64,000 nt of DNA from Nocardia higoensis NBRC 100133 (lineage in GTDB: Bacteria; Actinomycetota; Actinomycetes; Mycobacteriales; Mycobacteriaceae), in NCBI RefSeq assembly GCF_000308595.1, contig NZ_BAGA01000145.1, positions 62,001 to 126,000 on the forward strand. The letters are read 5' to 3'. This document shows positions 25,963 through 34,817 of this stretch, one piece after another. Position 1 is the stretch's first letter. Every line of letters starts with the position of its first letter. A program made the translations under genes and the position numbers. Below the pieces are notes generated by a model. The model saw only the letters and a program-made list of their open reading frames with translations, did no database searches and was not told where the DNA came from.

Positions 25963-26709
25963 ATGGGATACGACGCGAAGTTCCGCGTGTGGCGCGGCGA
26001 CGCCACCGGCGGTGCGCTGGAGGATTTCACCGTCGAGGTCAACGAGGGCGAGGTGGTGCTCGACATCATCCACCGGCTGCAGGCCACCCAGGCTCCCGAT
26101 CTGGCGGTGCGCTGGAACTGCAAGGCGGGCAAGTGCGGGTCGTGTTCGGCGGAGATCAACGGCAGGCCCCGGCTGCTGTGCATGACCCGGATGTCGACGT
26201 TCACCAGGGAAGAACTGGTGACCGTCACGCCGATGCGCACTTTCCCGGTCGTCCGCGACCTGGTCACCGACGTGTCGTTCAACTATCGGAAGGCGCGCGA
26301 GATCCCGTCGTTCACGCCGCCTCCGGAGTTGGCGCCCGGTGAATACCGGATGCAGCAGGTCGACGTGGAACGGTCGCAGGAATTCCGTAAATGCATCGAG
26401 TGCTTCCTCTGCCAGAACGTCTGTCACGTGGTGCGCGATCACGAGGACAACAAGGAAGCTTTCGCGGGCCCGCGCTTTCTGATGCGGATCGCCGAACTCG
26501 AAATGCACCCGCTCGATGTCGCCGATCGCAGGCAGCTGGCTCAGGAGGAGCACGGCCTCGGTTACTGCAATATCACCAAATGCTGCACCGAGGTCTGCCC
26601 GGAGAACATCAAAATCACCGACAATGCGCTGATCCCGCTCAAGGAGCGAGTGGCCGATCGCCGGTACGATCCACTGGTCTGGTTGGGCAACAAGCTCTTT
26701 CGGCGCTGA
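25963..26709 (+). CDS. sdhB: Succinate dehydrogenase 1 iron-sulfur subunit
   Basis: 248 residues, the same length as Rv0247c. The [2Fe-2S] site is Cys53, Cys58, Cys61 and Cys73. The [4Fe-4S] site is Cys144, Cys147, Cys150 with Cys212. The [3Fe-4S] site is Cys154 with Cys202 and Cys208 (assignment by family pattern). It transfers electrons from SdhA to the membrane anchor and closes the operon. Confidence 0.95.
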   Translation: MGYDAKFRVWRGDATGGALEDFTVEVNEGEVVLDIIHRLQATQAPDLAVRWNCKAGKCGSCSAEINGRPRLLCMTRMSTFTREELVTVTPMRTFPVVRDLVTDVSFNYRKAREIPSFTPPPELAPGEYRMQQVDVERSQEFRKCIECFLCQNVCHVVRDHEDNKEAFAGPRFLMRIAELEMHPLDVADRRQLAQEEHGLGYCNITKCCTEVCPENIKITDNALIPLKERVADRRYDPLVWLGNKLFRR

Positions 26710-26717
26710 TCACCTTT

Positions 26718-26744
26718 CGGCGCCGGATCCGTCCGCCGGCGCCG
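26718..26744. terminator. Hairpin after sdhB
   Basis: Perfect 9-bp arms (26718-26726 with 26736-26744) and a 9-nt loop, 8 nt after the sdhB stop and before the convergent small membrane gene. No T tract. Confidence 0.6.
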
Positions 26745-26761
26745 GGTCGCGGCGGACCTGC

Positions 26762-26959
26762 CTAGAGCGTGGCGACGACTCCCAACGCCACTACCCACAC
26801 CAGGACACCCACGAAAAGGGCGGGCAGAAAAGCTCCGGTCAGCACGAATACACCCACTGTCGACACCGCGAAGAGCAACGCGACAATGAGCCATTCCACC
26901 CAGTCGCCGGGCCGCAATTTACGGTACCGTGTCTGATAATTCTTGATCCCACGGTCCAT
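26762..26959 (-). CDS. Small two-helix membrane protein
   Basis: 65 residues: a basic N-terminus (MDRGIKNYQTRYRKLRPG) followed by two membrane segments (about 20-41 and 43-63) separated by a very short turn. No family recognised. The arrangement next to sdh genes resembles small hypothetical membrane genes found there in related genomes, but no functional link is shown. Confidence 0.62.
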   Translation of the reverse strand: MDRGIKNYQTRYRKLRPGDWVEWLIVALLFAVSTVGVFVLTGAFLPALFVGVLVWVVALGVVATL

Positions 26960-27077
26960 GTATTCCGGTTACCCCGCCCGCGCCGGGGATAAACCCCCGT
27001 TCCGTTGCCGAATGTGCGTCGTTTCGTGATCTTTCATCCGCGTGTCGGCACGCCTCGGGAAGCGACGGTGTCGTCAC

Positions 27078-28007
27078 TCACAGCGCGGTGGCGTAATCCT
27101 TGGCGAGTTCGCGCAGTAAACGCCTGCTCGCCTGCCCGTCCAGGGCGCTGCGGCGCAGACATTCATGGGCGGCCAGGAACCGGTGCACGTCGACCCCGCG
27201 CTCCAGGTACAGGTCGCCGGTGAAGCCGGACACGTGCACGATCGGCGGGTCGGCGCGTTTCCCGCGCGCCTCGCCGTCGAAACACAACACGGTGAACGGG
27301 CCGGTCGGCTCGCCCAGCGGTACGCCCGCCGCGAACGGCAGCACCCGGAGGCCGACATTCGATCGCGTGCTCAGGTCCGCGAGGTGACGCAATTGCGCCG
27401 CCATCACCTTCGGGCCGCCGACCACCCGGCGCAACACCGCTTCGTGGACCACGACCTCGGCGTGCACCGGCGCGGCCTTCCTGATGAGCACCGCCTGCCG
27501 CTGGATCCGGGTCTGCACCCGGCGCTCGATGTCCTCCTCGTCGACCTCGGCGGTGAGGTGCCGCAACAGGGCTCGCGCGTAGTCCGGGGTCTGCATCAGC
27601 GCGGGAACGAGTTCGGGCTGATAGGAGAACAGTTCCCGCGCGGTTGCCTCCACCCCGGCGTAGACGTCGAAGCCGGCCGGGATCAGTTCACCGAAGGCGT
27701 GCCACCAGCTCGAGCCGGGGCGCTGCTTGGCCAGACCGGCGAGCGCTTCCCTGATGTCGTCCGGGATGCCGTAGATCCGGCACAGTTCCTGGATGTCGAC
27801 GGTGCGCAGGCGGTCGGCCTGTCCCTTCTCCACCCGTTGCAGAGTGGTCGCTCCCCACTCCATCAAGCGGGCGGCGTCGGCGATGGTCAGGCCGGCCTGG
27901 GTACGCCAGTCGCGTAGATAGCGACCCAGTTGCCGACGGGCGATCGTCGACGACGAATCCGTCGAGGGGGCTGAATCCAGTAGTGCGCGTGCCGAACTCG
28001 GTGTCAC
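27078..28007 (-). CDS. XRE-family regulator with DUF5753 (Scr1-type), without adjacent DUF397
   Basis: 309 residues from GTG. The helix-turn-helix is at about 30-85 (LGRYLRDWRTQAGLTIADAARLMEWGATTLQRVEKG), followed by the DUF5753 domain (about 125-300) with ALMQTPDYARALL, RVQTRIQRQAVLIRK, EAVLRRVVGGPKVMAAQLRHL and VHVSGFTGDLYLERGVDVHRF. These regulators normally sit beside a DUF397 gene; none is seen on either side here, so this one is an orphan. Roles in development, antibiotic control or toxin-antitoxin-like regulation are known for related pairs. Confidence 0.9.
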   Translation of the reverse strand: MTPSSARALLDSAPSTDSSSTIARRQLGRYLRDWRTQAGLTIADAARLMEWGATTLQRVEKGQADRLRTVDIQELCRIYGIPDDIREALAGLAKQRPGSSWWHAFGELIPAGFDVYAGVEATARELFSYQPELVPALMQTPDYARALLRHLTAEVDEEDIERRVQTRIQRQAVLIRKAAPVHAEVVVHEAVLRRVVGGPKVMAAQLRHLADLSTRSNVGLRVLPFAAGVPLGEPTGPFTVLCFDGEARGKRADPPIVHVSGFTGDLYLERGVDVHRFLAAHECLRRSALDGQASRRLLRELAKDYATAL

Positions 28008-28442
28008 CGTCTACGCTCCGTTCTCCTGCTCCGGCCCGGCCGGAGGGCGCATCGGGGCGGACCTGCGAGCTCGGTTCCCCGCGATGTCGCTCGGGTGCTC
28101 GTGCTACCGACGTGTTCATCCAATATGGATAATCCTGCACCCCACGACGGATGACGTGCTGGGAATTCGCGCGAAATCTCACAGATCTCCCGCGAGCCGC
28201 CCGCCGACGCGCCGCACAAGTGGTGTGCTGGAAGTGTGCTCGGAGCTCGCGTGCGACTGTCCTTGCGCGCGTGGAACTCTCCGGGCGCGTCAACCGATCG
28301 CACGCGGGGAACGAGGAATCATGGCTGAAGATGTCATAGCGTCGCCGTCGATGGTCCGAGACGCGGCGGTGGCGTGATGCAGATGGCGAACCAGGGGATG
28401 TGGTCGTCCGGGTTGCTCAGTTGCGGTCGCGATCCCGGAATC
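28008..28442. other. Divergent region upstream of the DUF5753 regulator
   Basis: 435 bp. It includes a short inverted repeat ATCCA-ATA-TGGAT at 28118-28130 in a locally A/T-rich patch, about 110 nt upstream of the regulator start and possibly its autoregulatory site. No convincing coding frame seen. Confidence 0.45.
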
Positions 28443-28583
28443 ATGACGACCACGCAGGCACATTCGGCGATGCAACTCCATCTGGACTGCACCGTCGACC
28501 GGTGCCTGGTGCGTCGCCGGGCCCGGGCGACGCTGGTCGAGGCGGGCAAATGCGTTCTCGACGAACGCGCCCTACGGATCTGA
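28443..28583 (+). CDS. 46-residue Cys-containing small protein
   Basis: Starts MTTTQAH. Sequence is hydrophilic with three cysteines (Cys16, Cys21, Cys37), the first two spaced CxxxxC, in a basic RRRARATL context. A metal-binding or redox microprotein is possible. Third codon positions are mostly G/C, supporting coding. The SD is weak (CGGAAT), and longer in-frame starts exist at 28374. A perfect hairpin follows the stop. Confidence 0.5.
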   Translation: MTTTQAHSAMQLHLDCTVDRCLVRRRARATLVEAGKCVLDERALRI

Positions 28584-28591
28584 GCGGCATA

Positions 28592-28625
28592 CGGCCGCCG
28601 CGCGAGTCCGCTCACGCGGCGGCCG
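28592..28625. terminator. Bidirectional hairpin between the 46-residue gene and the glycosylase gene
   Basis: Perfect 11-bp G/C-only arms (28592-28602 with 28615-28625), loop 12 nt, 8 nt after the small gene stop. No T tract. Confidence 0.65.
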
Positions 28626-28668
28626 GTCCGGTAACGGGATGCACGGCCGCGGTCCCGAGCAGCCGGGT

Positions 28669-29610
28669 TCAGTGCCAGGTGTGGTCGGTGAGCGGGGTGC
28701 GCGGCCCGAACTTCGGCTTGCGGGCGTGACCGCTGATCTCCAGTAACCTGACCACCCGATACCGATGCGGGCGAAGAGGTTCCAGATACTCGACCATGCC
28801 GTCGTCGTCGAGCGGACGACCGAGCAGCGTCCAGCCGACGATCGCGGCGAGATGGTAGTCGCCGATTGAGAGGGCGTCGGCGTCACCGAAGGCGCGCTGG
28901 GCGATCTCGGCTGCCGTCCAGACCCCTATACCGGGCACGGTGCACAGCATTCGAGCTGCCTCGGCGGGAGCGCGCGCAGCGGTGCGTTCCAGGGAATCGG
29001 CGATCGCCGCGGCGCGCACGATGGTGCGGGCGCGTTGTGGGCCGACGCCGGCGCGATGGAACTCCCACGACGGGATCCGCCGCCAGGTCTCCGGGCCGGG
29101 GGGAAGCAGCAGACCGGCGGGCGCCGGGCCCGGTGTGGGTTCTCCGTACTGCCGCACCAGCTTTCGCCACGAGGCCAGTGCCGAGACGGTGTGCACCTTC
29201 TGTTCCAGGACGGAGGGGACCAGGGCTTCGAAGACGCGGCCCGTGCGCAGCATCCGCAGGCCGGGGTGACGGCGATGCGCCTCGCGGACGAGCGGATGCT
29301 CGGGGGCGAAGTCGTCGAGATTCTCGTCGAGGCAGAGCATGACGGGCAGGTCGTCGAGGAAGCGCTCCGCGCCCGGGCCCCAGGCACGCGCGTGCACGGT
29401 CCGCGGGCCGGCCTGGATCAGCCGGTAGGTGACCGGGCCTGCGGGCGTGCGGACGGCCTGCCAGTGCCCACCCGCGGCATCGCGGTGGGTGCAGGGGTCG
29501 CCCGCGCCGCGACGCAGCGGGTCGAGGGTGTGCACGAGGTCGACCGGCCGGGGCGAGACGACCGTCCGGGATCGCCCGCCCTCGATCGCCGGTGTGTTCG
29601 GTGCGCGCAC
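28669..29610 (-). CDS. AlkA-like DNA-3-methyladenine glycosylase
   Basis: 313 residues from GTG. The N-terminal half (about 25-110) is the beta-rich part of AlkA/OGG-like proteins. The helix-hairpin-helix is VPGIGVWTAAEIAQRAFG (about 223-240), followed by ADALSIGDYHL, whose Asp is in the catalytic HhH-GPD position. Such enzymes excise alkylated purines. The gene lies between small ORFs and the YdiJ-like gene, with no other alkylation-repair gene nearby. Confidence 0.88.
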   Translation of the reverse strand: MRAPNTPAIEGGRSRTVVSPRPVDLVHTLDPLRRGAGDPCTHRDAAGGHWQAVRTPAGPVTYRLIQAGPRTVHARAWGPGAERFLDDLPVMLCLDENLDDFAPEHPLVREAHRRHPGLRMLRTGRVFEALVPSVLEQKVHTVSALASWRKLVRQYGEPTPGPAPAGLLLPPGPETWRRIPSWEFHRAGVGPQRARTIVRAAAIADSLERTAARAPAEAARMLCTVPGIGVWTAAEIAQRAFGDADALSIGDYHLAAIVGWTLLGRPLDDDGMVEYLEPLRPHRYRVVRLLEISGHARKPKFGPRTPLTDHTWH

Positions 29611-29751
29611 CGGTCCATTGTGCGCCCCCGCCCCGGGAGCGGATCGAGGGACATCCGGGCGGCGCTCGGAAGCGGACCTCACGTAACAGACACCCGCGAT
29701 CGGCCGATGTTCACCGCGATCGGCAAACAGCTGGCACAACGGAGGTTCCCG

Positions 29752-29856
29752 ATGATCACCAACGCACTCAACTGGCTGCTCGGCGCATGGGGCACCGGCT
29801 CCGCAGGCAGCTCCGGCTATCAGATTCCGCCGGGCACGCTGCCGTTCGGCCTCTGA
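29752..29856 (+). CDS. Possible 34-residue amphipathic microprotein
   Basis: Starts MITNALNWLLGAW after GGAGG at 7-nt spacing, one of the best SD sites in this part of the window. The first 14 residues can form a hydrophobic helix. The rest is Gly/Ser-rich and ends IPPGTLPFGL. Its last 37 nt overlap the 3' end of the convergent FAD/Fe-S dehydrogenase gene on the other strand. An in-frame ATG 45 nt upstream (MFTAIGK) would give 49 residues. No family recognised; expression is unproven. Confidence 0.45.
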   Translation: MITNALNWLLGAWGTGSAGSSGYQIPPGTLPFGL

Positions 29857-32687
29857 TCCGCGCCGGGCTCGGCCTCGAGCAGGAACTGCGCGAGGTGTGT
29901 GCCGCCATGGCCGGTGAGCTGGGCGGCCTGGGTACGGCAGGAGAAGCCGTCGGCGAGGAAGACGGCGGCTTCTCCGGCCTCGGCCAGCGCGGGGAGCAGA
30001 CCGGCGCCCGCGATCTGCACGGAGATGTCGTAGTGGCCGGCCTGCATGCCGAAGTTGCCCGCCAGACCGCAGCAGCCGCTGATCTCGACGATCTCGGCGC
30101 CGGTTTCGGCAATCATCCGGCGATCGACATCGAAACCGAGCACGGCGTGCTGATGGCAGTGCGGCTGGACCACCACCGAGCGACCGGATCGGTCCGGCGG
30201 ACGCCAGCCGGGCTGCTCGGCGAGGAATTCGGCGAGCGTCCGCACCGCCCGCGCGGTCGGCTCGCTCCGTGGGTCGTCGGGGAGTAGTTCGGGCAGGTCG
30301 GCGCGCAGTGCCGCGGTACAGGAGGGTTCCAGGCCGACGACGAGGCCGCCGGCGCGGATGTGCTCGTCGAGGGCGTCCAGGGTGGCTCGCAGTCTGGCCC
30401 GCGCGCCGTCGAGCTGTCCGGTGCTGATCCAGGTGAGACCGCAGCAGACGCGCTTGCCGGGAATGGTGACGGTGTGGCCGGTCGATTCCAGCAAGCGCAC
30501 GGCCGCTTCGGCGATCTCGGGGGCGAAGGTGTCGGTGAAGGTGTCGAGCCACAGCATGACCGTCGGCGTACCCGCTCCGGCCCCGCCCGGGCCATGCGCG
30601 CCGGCCGAGGTGGCGCCGGCCGAGGTGGCGTCGCGGGTAGGCCAGGTGCGCCGGAAGGTGCGGTCGGCCAGCCGCGGGACCGGGCGGCGCGGGTCCAGTC
30701 CGGCCGCGCGTAAGCCCCAGCGTCGCAGCGATTTCCGGCTCGCCAGTGCGTTGGCGAGCCGGGGGAATCCGGACGCGGAGGCGAGCCAGCGCGGCAGCAT
30801 GCCGAGGGTGTAGTGATCGACGGGGCGCAGGCGACGGCGGTAGCGCCGGTACAGGATTTCGGTTTTGTAGGCGGCCATGTCGACGCCCGCCGGGCAGTCG
30901 GTGCGGCAGGCCTTACACGACAGGCACAGATCCAGTGATTCCGCGACGGCCGGCGAGGTGATCGGCAGCGCGCCGCGCACCACTTCTTGCAGGACCCTGG
31001 CCCGCCCCCTGGTGTTGTCCTTCTCGTCGCCGGTGGCCAGGTAGGACGGGCACATGAAGCCGCCCGCGGCCCGGTTGTCGGCGCGGCAGCGGCCGACGCC
31101 GACGCAGCGGTGCACGGCCGTGGCCAGATCGCCGCCGTCGTGCGGGAGGGCGAGACCACCCACGGACGGCAGCGGCGGCACGCCCGCCACCCGCAGGTCG
31201 GCGTCCACCGCGTTCGGCTCGACCAGCACGCCGGGATTGAGCGTGCCGTCCGGATCGAACAGCGCCTTGAACTCGGCGAACGCGGCGAGGACGGGCGGCG
31301 GGTACATGACGGCGAGCAGTTCCGATCGGGCCCGGCCGTCGCCGTGCTCACCGGAGAGCGAACCACCATGGCGGACAACGAGTTCGGCGGCGTCGAAGAG
31401 GAAGGCGCGGAAGCGGGACGGCGCGTCGGCGATCGGCAGGTCCAGGCGGACGTGGATGCAGCCGTCGCCGATGTGGCCGTAGAGCAGGCCGTCGACACCG
31501 TGTTCGCCGGTGAGCGCGGCGAATTCGCGCAGATAGCCGCCGAGGCGTTCGGGTGGGACGGCCGCGTCCTCCCAGCCCGGCCAGGCCGGGTGGCCCTGCT
31601 CCGTGCGCCCGGCCAGTCCCGCGCCGTCGGCCCTGATCCGCCAGAGTGTCGCGGCCACGGCGGCCTCGGTGACGATCCTGGCCTCCAGCGCGTGCGCCGC
31701 GCCGCAGAGCAGGCGGGCCGACTCGAGCGCTTCGTCCGGAGTCGCGCCGCCGGTCTCCACGAACAGCCAGGCGCCGCCGCGAGGCAGCTCGGGGACCGAT
31801 CCGCGGTGCGTGCGCACCACGTCGACCAGGCGCGAATCGATGCCCTCGACCGCGATCGGATCGCACGACATCACCGCGGCGATGTCGTCGGCGGCGGTGG
31901 CGATGTCGGGATAGCCGAGCACGGTCAGCGTGGTCGCGCCGGGCAGGGGGACCAGCCGGACCTCGGCATCGAGCAGCAGGCCACAGGTGCCCTCGGTGCC
32001 GACGAAGGTCTTGGCGACGTCGGAGCCGCGCTCGGGCAGCAGGTGCTCGAGGCCGTAGCCGGAGGCCTGGCGGTCGAAGCGGCCCAGCTCGGTGCGCAAC
32101 AGCGCGAGATGGGAGCGGGTGAACTCCGGCAGGCCGGGCACGACGGACGGGTCGGCGGCCAGGGCCCGTTCGGCGCCACGACCGTCGATGACCCGCAGCG
32201 CGGCGACATTGTCGCTGGTCCGGCCCCACGACACCGCGCGCGGGCCGCAAGCGTTGTTGCCGATCATCCCGCCGAGGGTGCAGCGGTCCTGGGTGGACGG
32301 GTCGGGGCCGAAACGCAGCCCGTGCGGGCGGGCGACACGTTGCAGGGCGGAGAGCACGACGCCGGGTTGCACCGTGGCCACCCGGCGATCGGCGTCGAAG
32401 TCCAGGACACGATTCATGTGCCTGCTGAAATCGAGGACCACGCCGGGACCGACGGCATTGCCCGCCACCGACGTGCCCGCGCCGCGCGCGGTGACCGGCA
32501 GGCCGTGCTCGCGGGCGAAAGCCAGGGCGGCGGCGACGTCCTCGTCGCCGCGCGGGAAGACCACGGCGGCGGGCGGCACCCGGTAGTTGGAGGCGTCGGA
32601 GGAGTACTCGGCACGTCTGCGCGGCGAGATGTCGACCTCGCCGTCGAGTCGGGCCCGCAGCGCCGCGAACAGCTTTTCCTCGGTCAT
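29820..32687 (-). CDS. FAD-binding and Fe-S D-2-hydroxyacid dehydrogenase (YdiJ-like)
   Basis: 955 residues starting MTEEKLF. Domains in order: FAD-binding type 4 (about 40-210, with TARGAGTSVAGNAVGPGVVLDFSRHMN and NNACGPRAVSWGRT), FAD-linked oxidase C-terminal domain (about 280-540, with HIGDGCIHVRLD and EHGDGRARSELL), a ferredoxin-like region with CVGVGRCRADN and CLSCKACRTDCPAG, and a C-terminal CCG domain with CCGLTW and CCGLAGNFG. The layout equals E. coli YdiJ, a D-2-hydroxyglutarate dehydrogenase; glycolate or D-lactate are alternatives. A GTG 42 nt upstream is possible but less likely. Confidence 0.9.
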   Translation of the reverse strand: MTEEKLFAALRARLDGEVDISPRRRAEYSSDASNYRVPPAAVVFPRGDEDVAAALAFAREHGLPVTARGAGTSVAGNAVGPGVVLDFSRHMNRVLDFDADRRVATVQPGVVLSALQRVARPHGLRFGPDPSTQDRCTLGGMIGNNACGPRAVSWGRTSDNVAALRVIDGRGAERALAADPSVVPGLPEFTRSHLALLRTELGRFDRQASGYGLEHLLPERGSDVAKTFVGTEGTCGLLLDAEVRLVPLPGATTLTVLGYPDIATAADDIAAVMSCDPIAVEGIDSRLVDVVRTHRGSVPELPRGGAWLFVETGGATPDEALESARLLCGAAHALEARIVTEAAVAATLWRIRADGAGLAGRTEQGHPAWPGWEDAAVPPERLGGYLREFAALTGEHGVDGLLYGHIGDGCIHVRLDLPIADAPSRFRAFLFDAAELVVRHGGSLSGEHGDGRARSELLAVMYPPPVLAAFAEFKALFDPDGTLNPGVLVEPNAVDADLRVAGVPPLPSVGGLALPHDGGDLATAVHRCVGVGRCRADNRAAGGFMCPSYLATGDEKDNTRGRARVLQEVVRGALPITSPAVAESLDLCLSCKACRTDCPAGVDMAAYKTEILYRRYRRRLRPVDHYTLGMLPRWLASASGFPRLANALASRKSLRRWGLRAAGLDPRRPVPRLADRTFRRTWPTRDATSAGATSAGAHGPGGAGAGTPTVMLWLDTFTDTFAPEIAEAAVRLLESTGHTVTIPGKRVCCGLTWISTGQLDGARARLRATLDALDEHIRAGGLVVGLEPSCTAALRADLPELLPDDPRSEPTARAVRTLAEFLAEQPGWRPPDRSGRSVVVQPHCHQHAVLGFDVDRRMIAETGAEIVEISGCCGLAGNFGMQAGHYDISVQIAGAGLLPALAEAGEAAVFLADGFSCRTQAAQLTGHGGTHLAQFLLEAEPGADQRPNGSVPGGI

Positions 32688-32743
32688 CCCCGTCAGCCTA
32701 GTGAGCGCGTCCCGGCACTGTTCGCCCACGGCGAAGCCGGAAC

Positions 32744-32778
32744 AACCTTGATCTGAACAATAGTTGAGGTTCTAGTGT
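32744..32778 (+). promoter_or_regulatory. Imperfect dyad and possible promoter upstream of the ABC exporter
   Basis: AACCT (32744-32748) is mirrored by AGGTT (32767-32771), with partly matching inner bases. TTGATC (32748) and TAGTGT (32773) are separated by 19 nt, longer than the sigma-70 optimum and like MerR-type promoters. It sits in the 134-bp gap between divergent starts. Weak evidence. Confidence 0.3.
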
Positions 32779-32821
32779 CGGTGGCCTGGGGTGGAATGAG
32801 CGCGGTCGAAAGGGAGCAGAC

Positions 32822-34699
32822 GTGAGCATCGAATCGGTGGCCTGGAGTCAGATGTACCGGCAGGCCAACGCGCCCGACGAGCGACGGCCGTTCCGTGCCG
32901 CCACCGCCCGCCGGATTCTGCGTTTCGCCGGGCCACACCGGCGGCGGATCGGGGTCTTCCTGCTGTTCAGCATCGTCTCCGCGCTGCTCGCGGTGGCCAC
33001 CCCGGTGCTGGCGGGACGGGTCGTGAACAGCATCGTCGGCGCGGCCGAACCACGGGTGGTGGTGTTGCTGGCCGCGGCCATCGGCGCGCTCGCCGTCGCC
33101 GACGCCGGGTTGGGGCTGGTGATCCGGTGGCTGTCCGCGCGCATCGGCGAAGGGCTGATCCTGGATCTGCGGCGCGCGGTGTTCGACCACGTGCAGCGGA
33201 TGCCGGTCGCGTTCTTCACCCGCACCCGCACCGGCGCCCTGGTGAGCAGGCTGAACAACGACGTGATCGGCGCGCAGCGCGCCTTCAGCGACACCCTCTC
33301 CGGCGTGGTGACCAATCTCGTCACGCTGGCGCTGACGCTGGGGGTGATGCTCACCATCTCCTGGCAGATCACCCTGCTGGCGCTGCTGCTGCTCCCGGTG
33401 TTCGTGGTGCCGGCGCGGCGGATGGGCCACCGACTCGCCGAGATGCAACGGGAGGCCGCGCGACTCAACGCGGCCATGAGCACCCAGATGACCGAGCGCT
33501 TCTCGGCCCCCGGCGCGACCCTGGTCAAGCTGTTCGGCAGGCCCGAGCAGGAATCCGCCGAGTTCGCCGCGCGGGCCGGGCGGGTACGCGACATCGGAGT
33601 GCGCACCGCGATGCTGCAGACGGTGTTCGTCACCTCGCTGACGCTGGTGTCGGCGCTGGCGGTCGCGCTGGTCTACGGCCTCGGCGGCTGGTACGCCCTG
33701 GTGGGCAGGCTGGACGCGGGCGCGGTCGTCGCGCTCTCACTACTGCTGACCAGGCTCTACGCTCCGCTGACGGCGCTGGCCAGCGCGCGGATGGAGATCA
33801 TGTCGGCGCTGGTCAGCTTCGAGCGGGTCTTCGAGGTGCTCGACCTGAAGCCGCTCATCGAGGACGCGCCGGATGCCGTGCCGGTGCCCGACGGCCCGGT
33901 GGAGCTGGAACTCGACGGCGTGCGCTTCGGCTACCCCTCGGCGGACAAGGTCTCGCTCGCCTCGCTGGAGGAAGTCGCGACGCTGGACACCCGCGGCGGC
34001 GTGGAGGTGCTGCACGACATCACGCTGCGAGCCCGGCCGGGACAGCTGGTGGCGCTGGTCGGCTCCTCCGGCGCGGGCAAATCGACCATCGCGCAACTGG
34101 TTTCGCGGCTCTACGACGTGGATTCGGGTGCGGTGCGATTGAACGGAGTCGACGTCCGCAGCATCAGCGCCCGCTCGCTGCGCGCCGCCGTCGGCCTGGT
34201 GACCCAGGACGGGCACCTGTTCCACGACACGATCCGCGCCAACCTGCTGCTGGCCCGCCCCGAGGCCGACGAGTCGGAACTGTGGGACGCGCTGCGCCGC
34301 GCTCGCCTCGCCGACCTGGTCGAATCCCTGTCCGACGGACTCGACACCGTGGTGGGCGAACGCGGTTACCGCCTCTCCGGCGGCGAGCGCCAGCGCCTCA
34401 CCATCGCCCGCCTGCTGCTGAAGCAGCCGCGCCTGGTGATCCTCGACGAAGCCACCGCCTCGCTCGACTCGACCTCGGAGGCCGCGGTGCAGGAAGCCCT
34501 CACCGAGGCGTTGGACGGCCGGACCGCGCTGGTCATCGCACACCGGCTGTCCACCATCCGCGCGGCCGATCTGATCGTCGTGCTGGAGGACGGCCGGATC
34601 ATCGAACGGGGCACCCACGCCGAACTGCTCGCGAGCGGAGGCCGTTACGCCGAGCTGTACCGCACTCAATTCGCCGAACCGGACGAGGTCGCCGCCTGA
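32822..34699 (+). CDS. ABC exporter, fused permease and ATPase
   Basis: 625 residues from GTG after AAGGGAG. The membrane domain has six segments (about 35-310) with exporter coupling motifs such as ERFSAPGATLVKLFGRPEQE. The ATPase has Walker A GSSGAGKST (about 413-421), signature LSGGERQR and Walker B LVILDEA with D-loop SLDS. Insertion SADKVSLASLEEVATLD lies between the first two strands of the ATPase. Half-size exporters function as dimers. Substrate unknown. No regulator gene is adjacent. Confidence 0.93.
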   Translation: MSIESVAWSQMYRQANAPDERRPFRAATARRILRFAGPHRRRIGVFLLFSIVSALLAVATPVLAGRVVNSIVGAAEPRVVVLLAAAIGALAVADAGLGLVIRWLSARIGEGLILDLRRAVFDHVQRMPVAFFTRTRTGALVSRLNNDVIGAQRAFSDTLSGVVTNLVTLALTLGVMLTISWQITLLALLLLPVFVVPARRMGHRLAEMQREAARLNAAMSTQMTERFSAPGATLVKLFGRPEQESAEFAARAGRVRDIGVRTAMLQTVFVTSLTLVSALAVALVYGLGGWYALVGRLDAGAVVALSLLLTRLYAPLTALASARMEIMSALVSFERVFEVLDLKPLIEDAPDAVPVPDGPVELELDGVRFGYPSADKVSLASLEEVATLDTRGGVEVLHDITLRARPGQLVALVGSSGAGKSTIAQLVSRLYDVDSGAVRLNGVDVRSISARSLRAAVGLVTQDGHLFHDTIRANLLLARPEADESELWDALRRARLADLVESLSDGLDTVVGERGYRLSGGERQRLTIARLLLKQPRLVILDEATASLDSTSEAAVQEALTEALDGRTALVIAHRLSTIRAADLIVVLEDGRIIERGTHAELLASGGRYAELYRTQFAEPDEVAA

Positions 34700-34817
34700 A
34701 CAGGCACGGCAACGGCGCGGCGCAGGCCCCCGAAATCCAGGGCTTCGCAATGAAATTTCCGAGCGGTAGCGTTCGGGCCGGCGCGGACACGCCGAATCAC
34801 AGATATGCGAGGTTCAT

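Noticed and set aside
23989..26553. 854-codon open frame antisense to sdhA/sdhB
   Set aside because: High GC content leaves long stop-free shadow frames; its composition is that of a shadow and the plus strand encodes well-conserved SDH subunits.
32744..32778. MerR-type promoter before the ABC exporter as a firm call
   Set aside because: The dyad is imperfect, wider than MerR sites and not centred in the spacer; no MerR gene is adjacent. Kept only as a low-confidence feature.
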